Shown here piece after piece: positions 23,268-34,270 of a stretch of 34,721 nt of DNA. Below the pieces are notes generated by a model, which saw only the letters and a program-made list of their open reading frames with translations, was not told where the DNA came from and did no database searches. The DNA is from Terana coerulea (Eukaryota; Basidiomycota; Agaricomycetes; Polyporales; Phanerochaetaceae), in contig JAKOGH010000764.1 of NCBI GenBank assembly GCA_024811115.1, positions 1 through 34,721 of the forward strand, in the 5' to 3' direction. The translations under genes were made by a program, and so were the position numbers. Position 1 is the stretch's first letter. The number at the start of each line of letters is the position of its first letter.

Positions 23268-24740
23268 CCAAGAGATAAATCCCGGGGATTTATGGTGTAA
23301 ACACGTGGTGGTCTGAAACAAAATGGCCAGCATAAGTCATGCGCATTAATTAGATATTCCTTTTGGGAGATATATCCCTTAAATGAATGCGTAAATCTAC
23401 CCAACTAACTCTATATCCTTCCCCAATAACTCACAGAGCTTTACTCTTAGAATAAATCCCTCATATCTCTCATAGCTTTTCTGTGGATTTATAATGGGCA
23501 CATTATGTGTAGGCAACAAGATAAATTGACTAGATAAATAAAAAACAAGTCGCACATGTATCCAGCATGAACTAGGCGGAGGTTTTTAGAATACGTCCAC
23601 GGAATTTATTGTGGTGATATATTCCACCTAATGCAGTGAGAGATATTGAGGACATATGGTTGACGTAAGTAAGATAAAGAACACAGATATATTCATCATA
23701 AATCATGTACTGCATATCTCCAAGATAAATCCAGCAGGACATCAGACACTTAAACAAAGATGTCTGTAGAAGATAGTAGTTAGTTGCATTTAACATAAGC
23801 CTTTTGACTATGAACACTAAACACACAATGCGCATTGGTAGATTTATATACAATTGCAAATCTAGTGAGAGCTATCAACTTTTGTATACTTTGCACAATG
23901 GCAGTGTATTTGTAGAACTTTGTTGCCCAAGTTAATGACCTCGGCCAGCACAGGTTTGTGTTGTACGAAACACAACACCATAGTAAGCACTTACATGTTT
24001 ATGCCCACGGGGACTCTGACTGACAATGCTAATGCTAGCCAACGCCAAAACAGTGCAATCTGGCCGAGGTCATTAACTTGGGCAACAAAGTTCTACAAAT
24101 ACACTGCCATTGTGCAAAGTATACAAAAGTTGATAGCTTCACTAGATTTGCAATTGTATGTGAATTTACCAATGTGCATTGTGTGTTTAGTATCCATAGT
24201 CAAAAGGCTTATATTGAATGTGACTAACTACTATTTTCCGCAGACATCTTTGTTTCTAAGTGTCTGAGGTCCTGCTGGATTTATCCTAGAGATATGCAGT
24301 ACATGATTTATAATGAATATATCTGTGTTCTTTATCTTACTTATGTCAACTATGTATCGTCAATATCTCTTGCTGAGTTAGGTGGAATATATTGCCACAA
24401 TAAATCCTGTGGATGTATTCTAATGACCTCTGTCTATTTCATGCTGGATATATATACAACTTGTTTTGTATTTGTCCAAGGAATTTATCTTGTTGCTTAC
24501 AAGTAATGTGTCCATTATAAATTCATGGAATGGCTATAAGAGATACGAGGGATTTATTGTCAGAATAAAGCTCTGTGAGTTATCAGGAAGGATACAGAGT
24601 TAGGTGCGCAGATTTACGTGTTCATTTAAGTTGTATATCTCCTGAAATGGAATATTTAATCAATCCGTGTGACTTATGCTGGCCATTTTGTTTCAGACTC
24701 TACGTGTTGACGCGATAAATCCCCAGGACTTATCTCTTGG
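23268..24740. mobile_element. Giant foldback palindrome, 680-bp arms
   Basis: The left arm 23268-23947 and right arm 24061-24740 are inverted copies of each other, separated by a 113-bp loop. Outer ends read CCAAGAGATAA; inner ends read TGGCCGAGGTCATTAAC. Arms differ at scattered positions, so this is not an assembly mirror artefact of identical sequence. There is no coding capacity. It sits in the tandem-repeat part of copy L and is absent from copy R, so it inserted later. A transcript through it would form a very long hairpin. It could be a foldback DNA transposon or two head-to-head MITEs; a target-site duplication was not evident. Confidence 0.8.
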
Positions 24741-25480
24741 ATTCTGCAGTGCAACGCTGGCACATGGGGTGTGGCAAAGCACAACACACACAGACCAACA
24801 TAGGTGAGCGCACGCCATTACAAAGGGCTGACGCATGACCCAAAGGACCAGGGCAGCAGGATACACAGGCGCAATGCCAAAGAATGCAGCGTGCGTACCA
24901 CGCCGACACTGGCGCATGGGATGTGGTAAAGCACGGCCAGCGCAAACCGACGTGGGCGAGCACGACACTGACGCGCAAGAGGCTGGAGCGCGTCGGCACG
25001 ACAGCGCATGATACGCAGGGCGGGACAACAGCGCACACACGTACAGTGCCGATGAACACGCACTACGCTAACGCCAGCATCGCGAGACGTGGCGAAGCAC
25101 AGCACCCGCAGACCAACACAAGCGAGTGCGCGCCGACACACAAGCCGGTGCATACAGCATGAAGGGTGTGGCAACGACATACGCACGTACATGTAGGGCT
25201 GACGGATCTGCACCACACCAACACTAGTGCGCGGGATGTGGCAAAGCATGGCACACATAGGCTGAAGCAGGCAAGCGCGCCGCTGACACAAAGGGCCAGT
25301 GCACAACGCGAGGACCAGGGCAGCAACCTGCACAAGCGCTGATGCCAACGAGCGCACCATGCCGGCACCGGCATGTGGAACATGGCGAAGCATGATGCGC
25401 GCAGACCAACGCTGGTGAGCGTGCCCCTATCAGAAGGAGCTGGTGCACGACACGAGGGGCAGGGTAGCAGTGTATGTAAG
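24741..25480. repeat. Degenerate tandem repeat of copy L
   Basis: About five imperfect units of roughly 145-165 bp, marked by GATGTGGCAAAGCAC-like cores at about 24768, 24919, 25085, 25234 and 25380. It is the decayed counterpart of the CpG-rich tandem repeat of copy R, with many CpG sites changed to TpG or CpA. Open frames across it are by-products of composition, not genes. Confidence 0.7.
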
Positions 25481-25890
25481 TATGGTACTGACAAATACAG
25501 CACATAGGCAAGTACGGCACCTGGTATGCAGGCTTGTCTGCATAGTATGAGTAGTTTGGTATGTTAGGTAGTTTAGTTTTGTATATAGATAACCAAGCAT
25601 GCAATATAATGTATGATTATGGATCAGCCCAGATCAGCAGGGGGATTTCTCTGATGACTAGTTAAGCAGTAGTGGTATTATAGCTGCATGTAAGGAAACA
25701 AATAGCTGAGAAGTAGGACTAATTGCCCTAATATATAGAATAATTAAGACAATTAGCAAAGGACCTCACTAAACTGCCTTATTGGCCTTATGTATCTATT
25801 TATCTAGTTGTGTTATTCTGATGGTTATATGCAATAAATTAGTGCTTATCAGCAGGCATTAGATAGAAATAGTAAAGGGGTTTTTAGATG

Positions 25891-26990
25891 TTTATTGTCG
25901 GGCTTCTTCATTGGTCGGTCAGTGGTGATATTAGTCCTTTTAAGCCAGGATGAGGTCTCCTGGCTTGTATTCACGTGTTTTCCCTTTTGTTGGTTGTGGA
26001 AGTGTTTCATCCTCTCCTGTGCTAATCTGATAGCTGCCTGCGTTTCTTCTCGTACTGATTTCATTTGATCCACAAAGTCTCTCACAGTCTCCTTCTTACT
26101 CCCGGTACGGTTCATTTTCGGAGTTAGGGTGGTAACCTTTATTAACAAAGAATGGAGTTTGTTCAGTGGAGCTATTGACTTTGTTGTTGTACGAGAACAA
26201 TGCAAGGGGTAACCATTCAGCCCAATCGGATTGTTGGTAGTTGATGAAGAGTCGAAGGTACTATTTGACTTCAGCATTAATATGTTCCATCCGACCGTCG
26301 GTCTGTGGGTGATAGGCCGTGGATACATTGGCTTTGATTCCCAGAGACTTATAGAGTTCGAGGGTGTACTCGTTCTTGAGCTCTGCTCTTTAATCGCTAA
26401 CGATCTTTTGCAGAATGCTGTAATGAGTGACGACGTAGTCACGCAGAATCTTGCTTTATTCTTGTGTGTTGAGCTTGATCATGGAGGGGATGCAGATTAT
26501 CTATTTAGAGAACATGCAGATAATCACGATGATGGCATCGAATTCTAGTGACAAGGGAAGTGGACCGATCTTGTTGACAGAGATGATTTCCCAGGGCCGA
26601 GAGGCAATTTTGTTTTGGATGAAGTGGGCCAAGTTTTGAGCTGGTGTGTACTTTGGTCTTCTGACATTTAACACAGCCTTCAACGTACTTCCTAATGTCT
26701 CTGCGCGGATATGTGGCCATCAGTAGTTGCATGTGGTCAATTTGTGAGTCTTGTGTTGTTCTAGATGTCCAGTAAAATACAAGTCGTGAGTGATGCTTGA
26801 TGATTTGTTTGCGGAGTTTCTGATGTATAGAAACGTAGATGCAATCTTTCCATGTGATCAATTCTTCCTCGTCTTCCTTCCAGTCCACTTCCTTCTTTGC
26901 TAGTGCTATTGTAACTACTTTGTCCTTATTGGCTTTGTGTTTTTTAATGTCTACTAGCCATTTTGTGGCTGGTTCGTCAAGCATGTGCTA
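25891..26990 (-). pseudogene. Chromovirus integrase (5' part), broken
   Basis: On the minus strand the zinc-binding region is recognisable by RRDIRKYVEGCVKCQKTKVH (about 26660-26720), followed by decayed catalytic-core pieces and, near the end, SVREETQAAIRLAQERMKHF and DRPMKKPDN. Several frameshifts and stops break the DDE core. The frame ends abruptly at 25891, where copy L of the TIR element is inserted. Confidence 0.75.
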
Positions 26991-26999
26991 ATCTACGCT

Positions 27000-28345
27000 A
27001 CATTGGGATAGTTCACAAAAGTGTTCTGGTTTTAGTACTATAATGTCCGTATTATCATCCTTTCCATTCTTATATCCAGACTGTCGTGTGAGTCCATCTG
27101 CCTTTTCGTTGGTTCCGACCTGGTTTATGTTGAAGCAGGAAGTGGTACTCGGCAAGTTTGGCATACCATTTAGCTTGCTGTCAGTTCAGCTTCTGCGGCT
27201 TCCAGAAGTACTCAAGGTTCTTATGATCTGTTCAGATTTCAAAGTCCTGCTAAGCGCCCATTAGGTACTGGTGCCATTTGTCAAGTGCTGACATAATGGA
27301 CATAAGTTCCTGATCATATATCTCATAGTTGCGCTCAATAGCTGTGAACGCTTTAGAGAGGAATGTGACAAGCTTCCATTTGCTGTCCTGGTGTTGCTCG
27401 AGGTTGCACTGTAGGTGAAGTCAGAAGTGTCACATTCAATCCGGAACTTGTCCTCGTCTGTGAGCATTGCTAGGACCGAAGGCGGAACAGATACGATTCT
27501 TGAGTTCTTCAAAGGCTTCGGCTTGCTCAGAGTTCCACACGAACGCAGCACCGCCCGGCGAGGGAAGTGAGCAGCTTTGCGATTTTGCCAAAGTCTTTAA
27601 TGAATCGTCGGTAGAAGTTGGTAAAACTGAGAAACACCTAGATATCCCATTTGCACGTGGGTTTCAGTCATTTCTTGACACCTTCTACTTTGACTGAATC
27701 CATCTGGACTTGTCCTTCAGAGATGATCATGCTGAGGTATTTGATCTCAAGCTGTTCGAATTCGCACTTCTCTGCTTTGAGGTACAGTTGGTGTTCTCGC
27801 ATCACGTCCAGAACTCGTTGCACAATGCGGCAATGTTCTTCTAGGTTTTGGTATAGATCATGATGTCATTGATGTAGACCATCACGTGTCCTTCTTGGAT
27901 CAGATCTCAGAAGATGTTGTTTATTATCATCTAGAATGTGGCAGGTGAATTGGTGAGACTGAAGAACATGACTAAGGGTTCAAAGAGTCCGCGGTTGGTA
28001 ATAAACACTGCCTTCTCCTCGCTCTCCTTTCTTGATTTGAATGTTATTGTAGCCCCATCTGACATCTAACTTGGTAAAGTACTTGGACTCTTTCAGCTTG
28101 TCCACTAGTTCCTGGATCAGAGGAAGTGGGTAATGATTTTTAATGGTTAAATTGTCAAGCTTTTAGTAGTCTTGTACTGGTCGAAGCGAACTATCTTTCT
28201 TTTTAACAAAAAAGAACAGGGCTGCCCATGGTGATTTGGAAGGGCAGATACGTCCGGATTGGAGGTTCTCTTCTGAAGTCATCCAGCACTTTCTGCTCAT
28301 TTAGCGTGTGTGAGTACAATTGTCCTCCAACCAGTGTAGCGCCTG
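27000..28345 (-). pseudogene. Chromovirus reverse transcriptase-RNase H, dead
   Basis: Segments in several frames: [91 protein letters not shown]. These are RT palm and RNase H landmarks of Gypsy elements. The catalytic YxDD box reads YIND: the first Asp codon is AAT (27868-27870 on the plus strand), a G-to-A change. Many in-frame stops add to this. Confidence 0.85.
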
Positions 28346-28348
28346 GCG

Positions 28349-29017
28349 TTAATTCAATTGCATGATCCTACAAGCATCGTTTTGGCAGTGAATCAAAGTT
28401 TTCTTTACCAAAGACGTCCTTGTACTTATGGTAGTGCTTAGAGATAAGTTTCTCGAAGGGTTTCTTTGCTTTTCTAGCATTTTCCTCGGTTGCCAGATCC
28501 ATAGCCACGTTGGTTTTGGCATGGATATGAGCACCGCCCGTTGTGATGTAGCATTGCCAGTCGAAATGAAGATTTGTTCTCTCTCCTTAAGATGAGCCTC
28601 TAGATCATTTGGGATTTTGTGTTCGTCATCCTCAATGCTATTTAAGCATTGTACGGAATTACAAGTAATTGGACATCTATTGAACTGGAGTGTGCAATCT
28701 TTCCAGTTGATTGATGAGTTGTGCAATTCCAACCACTCATAACCAAAGAAAATAGGGGTATTTCCGAGGTTTGTGATAGCAAATGAGAAACGTTCCACAT
28801 AATCCTGAATCTTAACTCTGAGATCAACACATTCTATGATTGGTCCTCCAACATTGTGACTGCTATCAGCATTATACACTGGAATTGGAACAGGCAATTT
28901 GGTTGTCGCAATGCCGTGTTCCTGTACAAATGTCTGATTGATCAAAGATCCAGTGCATCCCAAGTCTAGGAGTGCTTTGATCGAAAAGGATTCAGAGGAG
29001 TCCAAATGTAGTAACAA
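28349..29017 (-). pseudogene. Chromovirus protease region, catalytic motif lost
   Basis: A 222-codon open frame with the retropepsin signature in the form ALLDLGCTGSLINQTFV. The normal Asp-Ser/Thr-Gly is Asp-Leu-Gly because a TCG-type codon has become TTG (28961-28963 on the plus strand). The flap-downstream block FGYEWLELHNSSINWKDCTL is well conserved. It lies directly upstream of the RT region in the element's polyprotein order. Confidence 0.82.
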
Positions 29018-29445
29018 TCATTGGGATATAAATCTGATTGCCTTTTCAGCCTCGGATGTATCTCGTGTGGCTTTTTAGTTTTGAAAGGTGTATTGTAGCT
29101 TTATCTTGTGATATAGAAGCAACATGTTGAGCGCTGGCTAATGTGGCATCTGCTTACCACTTTGAATGCACTTATCCTTCCAAAATCTTAACGGCCGCCT
29201 CGGCATTGTACATGGTCTACTGATGAATCCACGCCAGAGTCCACGGGACTTCTCTCACCCATTTGGGTTTTGGCACAGGTTTTTCTTTCTCAACTATTGG
29301 TGCAGACGTATTTTCTGGTAATGAACGGGAATTAAGCATGATGTTGAACCGCCACGCTGCTTAGCAGACGCCCCTTCAGAATAACATTGTGATAACTCAT
29401 CTAACACTATGGTACAACAGTAGTTGAGAAATGATTCTAGGCTCT

Positions 29446-31219
29446 TCATGTCTGTGCTTTTGCTTGAGTTGTTTGAAAACCCTTGAGAAGCTTCATAAAC
29501 GAGGACTCAACTACGCAATGAATGTGTTCCTCCATTTCATCAGAGAACAAATTAGCTTGAGCTGACAACGGCTTAGGCTTATTGTCCTTTTCATCAGGAA
29601 GGTCCGTAGAGACGCCGCACACCTGGCAAGGTTGCTTTAGCATTGGACAGCCACGCAATAAGTGTTCTTTCTGATGATAACTGAAACAAAGCCCTTCCTT
29701 TTGGGCTTTGTCTAGATTCATTGGTTGGCCGGCCCCACTGTAGATTATGCCGATTCCATCTCAACAATCTTGTTGAGGCGCTTGGGTTTGTGAGGACGCT
29801 GCTGGCACCTAACTCTGAGTTTGTAGCTTGGGAGCCAGCTTGTGGGACTGACTGCCCCTGAGGTTCTTCTGATGCTGGTAGTGCCTTCTCTGTGTTGCAG
29901 ATGGACACACATATGTAGTACCATTTTTTATTCTCTTACACTTGTTAGCACAGATACATAGCCTGATAGCAGCCCTAGAGCCTCTGGACTTCATTCCGAT
30001 GATCCCGGCGCTTAGCGCCCAAATACGGCTCGATTCTTCCCACATTCTCGGACACTTAGCACTCTGGACTCTCTAGCCTTGTCCCTCATCTCGACCTCTT
30101 GGTCATTTGGGGACAAGGTATGTATTCAATACACTATACATAGTATCAATACTAACTTGGTCATTGGGAATAAGTATTGGTGCCAGCCTACTTGTTCTGT
30201 GAGGTCTACTTGGAGTTGGCCAGTATTGCCCTCCTCGTACGATATTTTGTCATCTATTCTACATCCACTCCGATCCGTCTGCTCTGGTTACGTGTCGAGC
30301 TCGTCTCTGCAACACTCTGGTTCTCGTCAATATTCTCAGCAATGTGCATATATGCTGAGTACCGTTTTGGAACGTCTTCACAACTCCAAACTGCGTTGAG
30401 GACTCACTTCTGAAGTGCTTCGTCGAGATAGTCTATGAGAATCACTGACTGCTTGTCGAGCTGCTCCTGAAGTGCACCGTACCTCACGTGAGAAGTGTAC
30501 ATCTCAAAGTGTGTTCTAAACTCTCAAATGCGCATATTTCCCTGCTTCAGCTCCTTCAGCTTCTGCAGAGCGTCTAAGTGTCGGTCATGCGAGAATTGCT
30601 TAATGAGCGCTCTTGGAAACTCCCCCAATCTGCGCGTGTGAAATCAGTGCTTTCGAGATAGGCTTTGGCCCACTCTCTGGCTGATCTGCTCTGTATGTAG
30701 AACAGAACGAAGGTGATTTTGGCGTGATTGGAGCAGAGCTTCTTATAATGGTTCGCGAAGATGTTCAGCCTGATTTGCTTTTACCAGGCTTTCCAATCTT
30801 TTTGACTACTATTAAAAGTGTCCGGCTTATTAGCCAGACTATTGTGATTGCGTTTGTTATCATCATCATCATCGTCGCAATCTCGACTTCCTTGACTGCC
30901 TCCTCCGAGACCGCCGCCTCCGCCTTTGCCGTTACCTCTAAAAGAGGGTCCTCCAGCTGACTGGTTTTCCGGGTGCTTGCCACTCATCATCTCATCTCGG
31001 GCTTCGGGGCTGCGAACTCCATAACATTGGCATGTCGTTTCCGCTAGCATGTGCGCAGGGTTATTCTTGACATTGCTTAGTTAGAGTTGTGCCTTATAGG
31101 AAGTGGAAGTAGATGTACTTATTCCCAAAAAGCAGCTTATTGTGGTTTGCGTCTATGCATTCACAGGCTTTGGAGTAATTTGTCTCCAATTCTGAGTATA
31201 AGAGAGTAGTGGTGGCCAT
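29446..31219 (-). pseudogene. Chromovirus gag, decayed
   Basis: The likely N-terminus is MATTTLLYSELETNYSKAC at 31219. The capsid region is marked by KPDTFNSSQKDWKAWQKQI (about 30830) and SAREWAKAYL, and the nucleocapsid by NLDKAQKEGLCFSYHQKEH (29721 downward). The zinc knuckle has lost its second Cys (TGT to TAT, about 29677-29679), and a Gly-rich and poly-Asp stretch (about 30855-30960) reflects simple repeats. Frameshifts and stops separate the pieces. Confidence 0.78.
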
Positions 31220-32242
31220 TGTGTCAGCTACTTGGGAAAATTTGATGTGCTCGATGTAATCAGGTAGTAAGGCGTCTCTATCGTCGTGGTCTTCGTTTTC
31301 TTTACTGAGTGACGACCTCTCATTTTCGTCTTCAGAGATGATAGGAGCTGGAGCGCATGGTGTTTGGAGGTCAACTAGTAACAGCTGTGAGATGAACGTG
31401 GGAGTGGGTGGATCAATGACGGTTTTGTCGGCTTTCACATAGTATGATGAATACTTGCGCTTAGTTTTAATTCCTACTGCACAAGTTTCACACTTGACAC
31501 TTAGATCAGTGTCTTCGTGTGGGTACTTTGGATTGCGACACGAATACCACTTGCTGCTGTGTTTCTGATAAATTGGTCCCCGCGAGTTGTGGAAAAATGA
31601 TGGAGTTGTCCTATACAAGGGCAGCTTTTGCCTCCTGCCATACATAAGTGAGGCCTATTCAGGCAACCTGCGATACTCTTCAACCAAAATGAAGAGTACG
31701 AGGGTAGGAGTAGCCTCAGAGGAATACAAGTTCACAACACGTGCTACTACCGATACAGCTACAGGTTACCAGTGTTCTGCTGTTCAATCCCGCTGCAGTC
31801 TACCGACTTCTCAGTTGCAGCTTAACTCTAAGGGACACGAGCCCAAAGAGCGCCCTGTCTCACCTTCCAATTACTGCCTTTACTAGTTTACCACACCCAG
31901 AAGTGCGCTAAAGGTTCTCAGCCGATCAAAGAGCACCGGGTTAGGGTATCTAAGATACAGCTCTCTGAGATGAAGCTCGAACCGTTGAGTTGGATCAGCG
32001 AGGTACTAATTGGGTAACTAGCTGCATGTGCACAGGGTAACAACACAGGGGATAGTAAATGCCGAGTTCATGGGCCATCCCCTTGCAGGTGATCATGGTC
32101 CAATGTACTAGGGTCTCTGGTCCGAAACTCAATCTATGTGATCCTCCTATACAGGACAGACCAGGCAAAGGGTAGGTGGATGTTCTGGGTAGAACGGAGC
32201 AACAAGAGATTGTCGCAAGGTGGTGCAGATAGTCTTGAGCTT
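31220..32242 (-). other. Chromovirus leader region
   Basis: About 1 kb between the 29-bp LTR edge and the gag start. A 183-codon open frame (31094-31645, minus) runs in frame into the gag start and includes a CxxC pair (CETC), so gag may begin further upstream. From 31650 to 32242 nothing coding is seen. This is where the primer-binding site and 5' untranslated leader should lie; no tRNA-complementary site was recognised, and fungal chromoviruses can self-prime. Confidence 0.45.
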
Positions 32243-32271
32243 ATGTCAACAACAACTAGTACAACTGTACC
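32243..32271 (-). repeat. 29-bp match to the chromovirus LTR edge
   Basis: This stretch is identical to 20954-20982, starting ATGTCAACAACAAC and running to the outer border of the 3' LTR. It probably marks the inner end of the 5' LTR. Beyond 32271 the sequence no longer matches the 3' LTR, so the 5' LTR is either very diverged or replaced. Confidence 0.55.
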
Positions 32272-33189
32272 TAGTGATTGGCAAGGGTAAACCCTCCATG
32301 CTTAAAGGCTAGTCATCTGGAAAAACCCCTCTTTCTAATCTATGCTTTATGCTTCTTATTTAACACTAAGTTGTTTATTATGCTCTTTTCGCTTTTTGTG
32401 AAAATGTATTCTTAAAATATAGTTTATTTAGCTAATCTACATCTATTAGCTTGCTAAACAGCCCATTGCCTTTTTAACATTCTAATCTGCTGATTATTAA
32501 TGGCTTTTTGCTACCTAATTGACTTTTATCCCTTACCAATGCCTTATTGCATTCTTTCATTAGCTCATTTACTATATTTCTTTTATCTAATTTCTCGCTA
32601 TTGTATATTTTATCAGTAGCTTATTATTAGCTTTTTACTTATTTGCTTGTTATTTGTATCATATTTATGACATTATCTAGAGCTTATGACACTTATTTTA
32701 CTATTGCTTTTATTTATTACTTGGACTCTTATTATTGTATTGCTTAAAGCTAATTTAGTTCTATGTCCTCCTTTTTCTGCCAATCAGCTAACCTATATAC
32801 TTATACTATTACACTTTTAGTGTTAATGTAGCTACTATTCTCTATTTCAGCCTAGTTGGCACATAAATGCATAATGAATTCCTTATTAGACTGGTTTTCA
32901 AAGTGCACAAAGCTTTAAGGATATTGTTAATAACAAGTCTGAAGCTCTTTAATATTACCTTTATAACCTAATATATAAGCTCTGTACAATTGCTAAAAAA
33001 GAGCTGCTTTTGCCTAGAATGTCTATATTCTTATATAATTGCCATTTGCCACAGTTGAACACCAAGTTGCAATCAATTTTAAATATCACAATAGCTCTAA
33101 AAGAGTGACTGCTTCACAGACGACCAAAGCAATTCACACTGTATGCTTTTGTTAATGGGCCGAGGCTCAAAAAGATGACCAGAAATAAC

Positions 33190-33270
33190 CACAATGCACC
33201 CAGAAGGACTTGAACCCAGGACCACCTGGGTAAACGCGCCCAGTACATTAACAACTGCGCCATAGCGGCT
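33190..33270 (-). repeat. tRNA-derived Pol III promoter unit in copy R
   Basis: A box TGGCGCAGTTGT (33251-33262) and B box GGTTCAAGTCC (33206-33216) on the minus strand, 34 nt apart, which is normal tRNA spacing. An anticodon-stem-like CTGGG/CCCAG pair lies between them, but the acceptor ends do not pair well and the loop is eight bases. It is best read as a tRNA-derived SINE head or tRNA pseudogene, possibly still able to drive Pol III. Confidence 0.6.
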
Positions 33271-33659
33271 TGCGTGTATCATCGTACAGAATGGTGATAC
33301 CTTACCGGGTATATTGAAGCGCCTTAACGTCTTTGAAGCCTTCGCGTTTGGTTGGCGTCATCTTTCATTCCCTCGGTCCCTCATTCCTAACCGACGCGTT
33401 AGCTGCGTCGCGACCACCTACCGCGACACCAGGACCCAAGCGACACCACACAAGAGTGGGGGACGCGTGAATTATCGAGCAAGGCTGTTGAAGGGGAGGG
33501 GCTCCCCTGCAAACGAGGTACGTGGCCCTCTCGCCGCATCCACCGCTGCTACCCAGAGACGTCCGTGGCCGTGCATGCACGGCTTATGGACGGTGCTTTC
33601 ATGAATAGGCACCACGCATCCCCCACCAGCAACGAACACCGCGCGCGAACGCCCGCGTA

Positions 33660-34270
33660 GTCAAGCACGACGCAACAAGCTCAACGCCGGCGGCCGCGAC
33701 GCCGACGCACAAGAAGCCGGCGCGCACGACACGACGCGTACGACACGAACGGCGGCGCACAACGCCAACGCCGGCGCGCGGGACGTGGTGAAGCACAGCA
33801 CGCGCAGGCCGACGTAGGCGAGCGCGCCGCCGTTACAAGGGCCGACGCGACGCGAAGGGCGCAACGCAGCGCGACGCCGAGCGCAGCACGCGCACACCAA
33901 CACCAGCGCGCGGGACGTGGCGAAGCACGACGCGCAGACCGACGCAGGTGAGCGCGACGCCGACGCACAAGAGCCGGCATACGCGCAAGTGCGCAGGGAC
34001 GGGCGCACCACGTACGTGCCGCGGATGCGCACCACGCCAACGCCGGCGCGCAGGACGTGGCGAAGCACGACGCGCAGGCCGACGGCGAGCGTGCCGCCGT
34101 TACAAAGGGCCGACGCACGACGCGAGGGACCAGGGTAGCTACTAACTGTTGCCGCACAGTGCAGCAGACGCGCACGCCGGCGCTGGCGCGCACGTGGCAA
34201 AGCACGACGCATGCATTGGACGACGCTGACAAGTGCGCCCCCGTCAGAAGGGGCTGGTGCACGACACGAG
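33660..34270. repeat. CpG-rich tandem repeat (units about 132-140 bp)
   Basis: Very GC-rich, CpG-dense sequence with a repeating core GGACGTGGCGAAGCAC at about 33781, 33913, 34053 and (diverged) 34189, giving unit lengths of about 132, 140 and 136 bp. Long open frames on both strands here come from the lack of AT-rich stop codons and have low-complexity Ala/Arg/Cys composition; they are not called as genes. Confidence 0.75.

Larger units (their letters stand above)
21789..25890. mobile_element. Composite TIR element, copy L (4.1 kb, nested)
   Basis: Ends are inverted: CATCTGGACAAACCCC at the left and, reverse-complemented, CATCTAAAAACCCC at the right. Order: an AT-rich part (about 21840-22640), a tRNA-derived Pol III promoter unit (about 22660-22725), a conserved transition (about 22790-23060), then a Cys/Gly-unrelated GC-richer tandem-repeat part ending near 25480 and an AT-rich tail (about 25490-25890). 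It matches copy R over its whole length apart from the palindromic insertion at 23268-24740. No transposase frame is visible, so it is probably non-autonomous. It sits inside the chromovirus integrase. No clear target-site duplication could be read at the borders, and the superfamily is unknown. Confidence 0.75.
20955..32271 (-). mobile_element. Degenerate Ty3/Gypsy chromovirus with nested insertion
   Basis: Minus-strand LTR retrotransposon with the order gag (about 31219-29446), protease, reverse transcriptase-RNase H, integrase and C-terminal chromodomain, the arrangement of fungal chromoviruses. Copy L of a TIR element (21789-25890) splits integrase from chromodomain. The 3' LTR is placed at 20955-21272. 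At the other end only a 29-bp match to the outer LTR edge is seen (32243-32271), after which copy R of the TIR element follows. Stops and frameshifts occur throughout, and the gag knuckle, the protease Asp-Ser/Thr-Gly and the RT YxDD are all mutated, so it cannot move by itself. Confidence 0.85.

Noticed and set aside
24693..25604. Overlapping minus-strand frames in copy L
   Set aside because: Same reason: they are the decayed tandem repeat of the TIR element, in multiple frames, with no domain.
33190..33270. Functional tRNA gene
   Set aside because: A and B boxes are good, but the acceptor ends do not pair, the anticodon loop has the wrong size and the unit is inside a repeated element.
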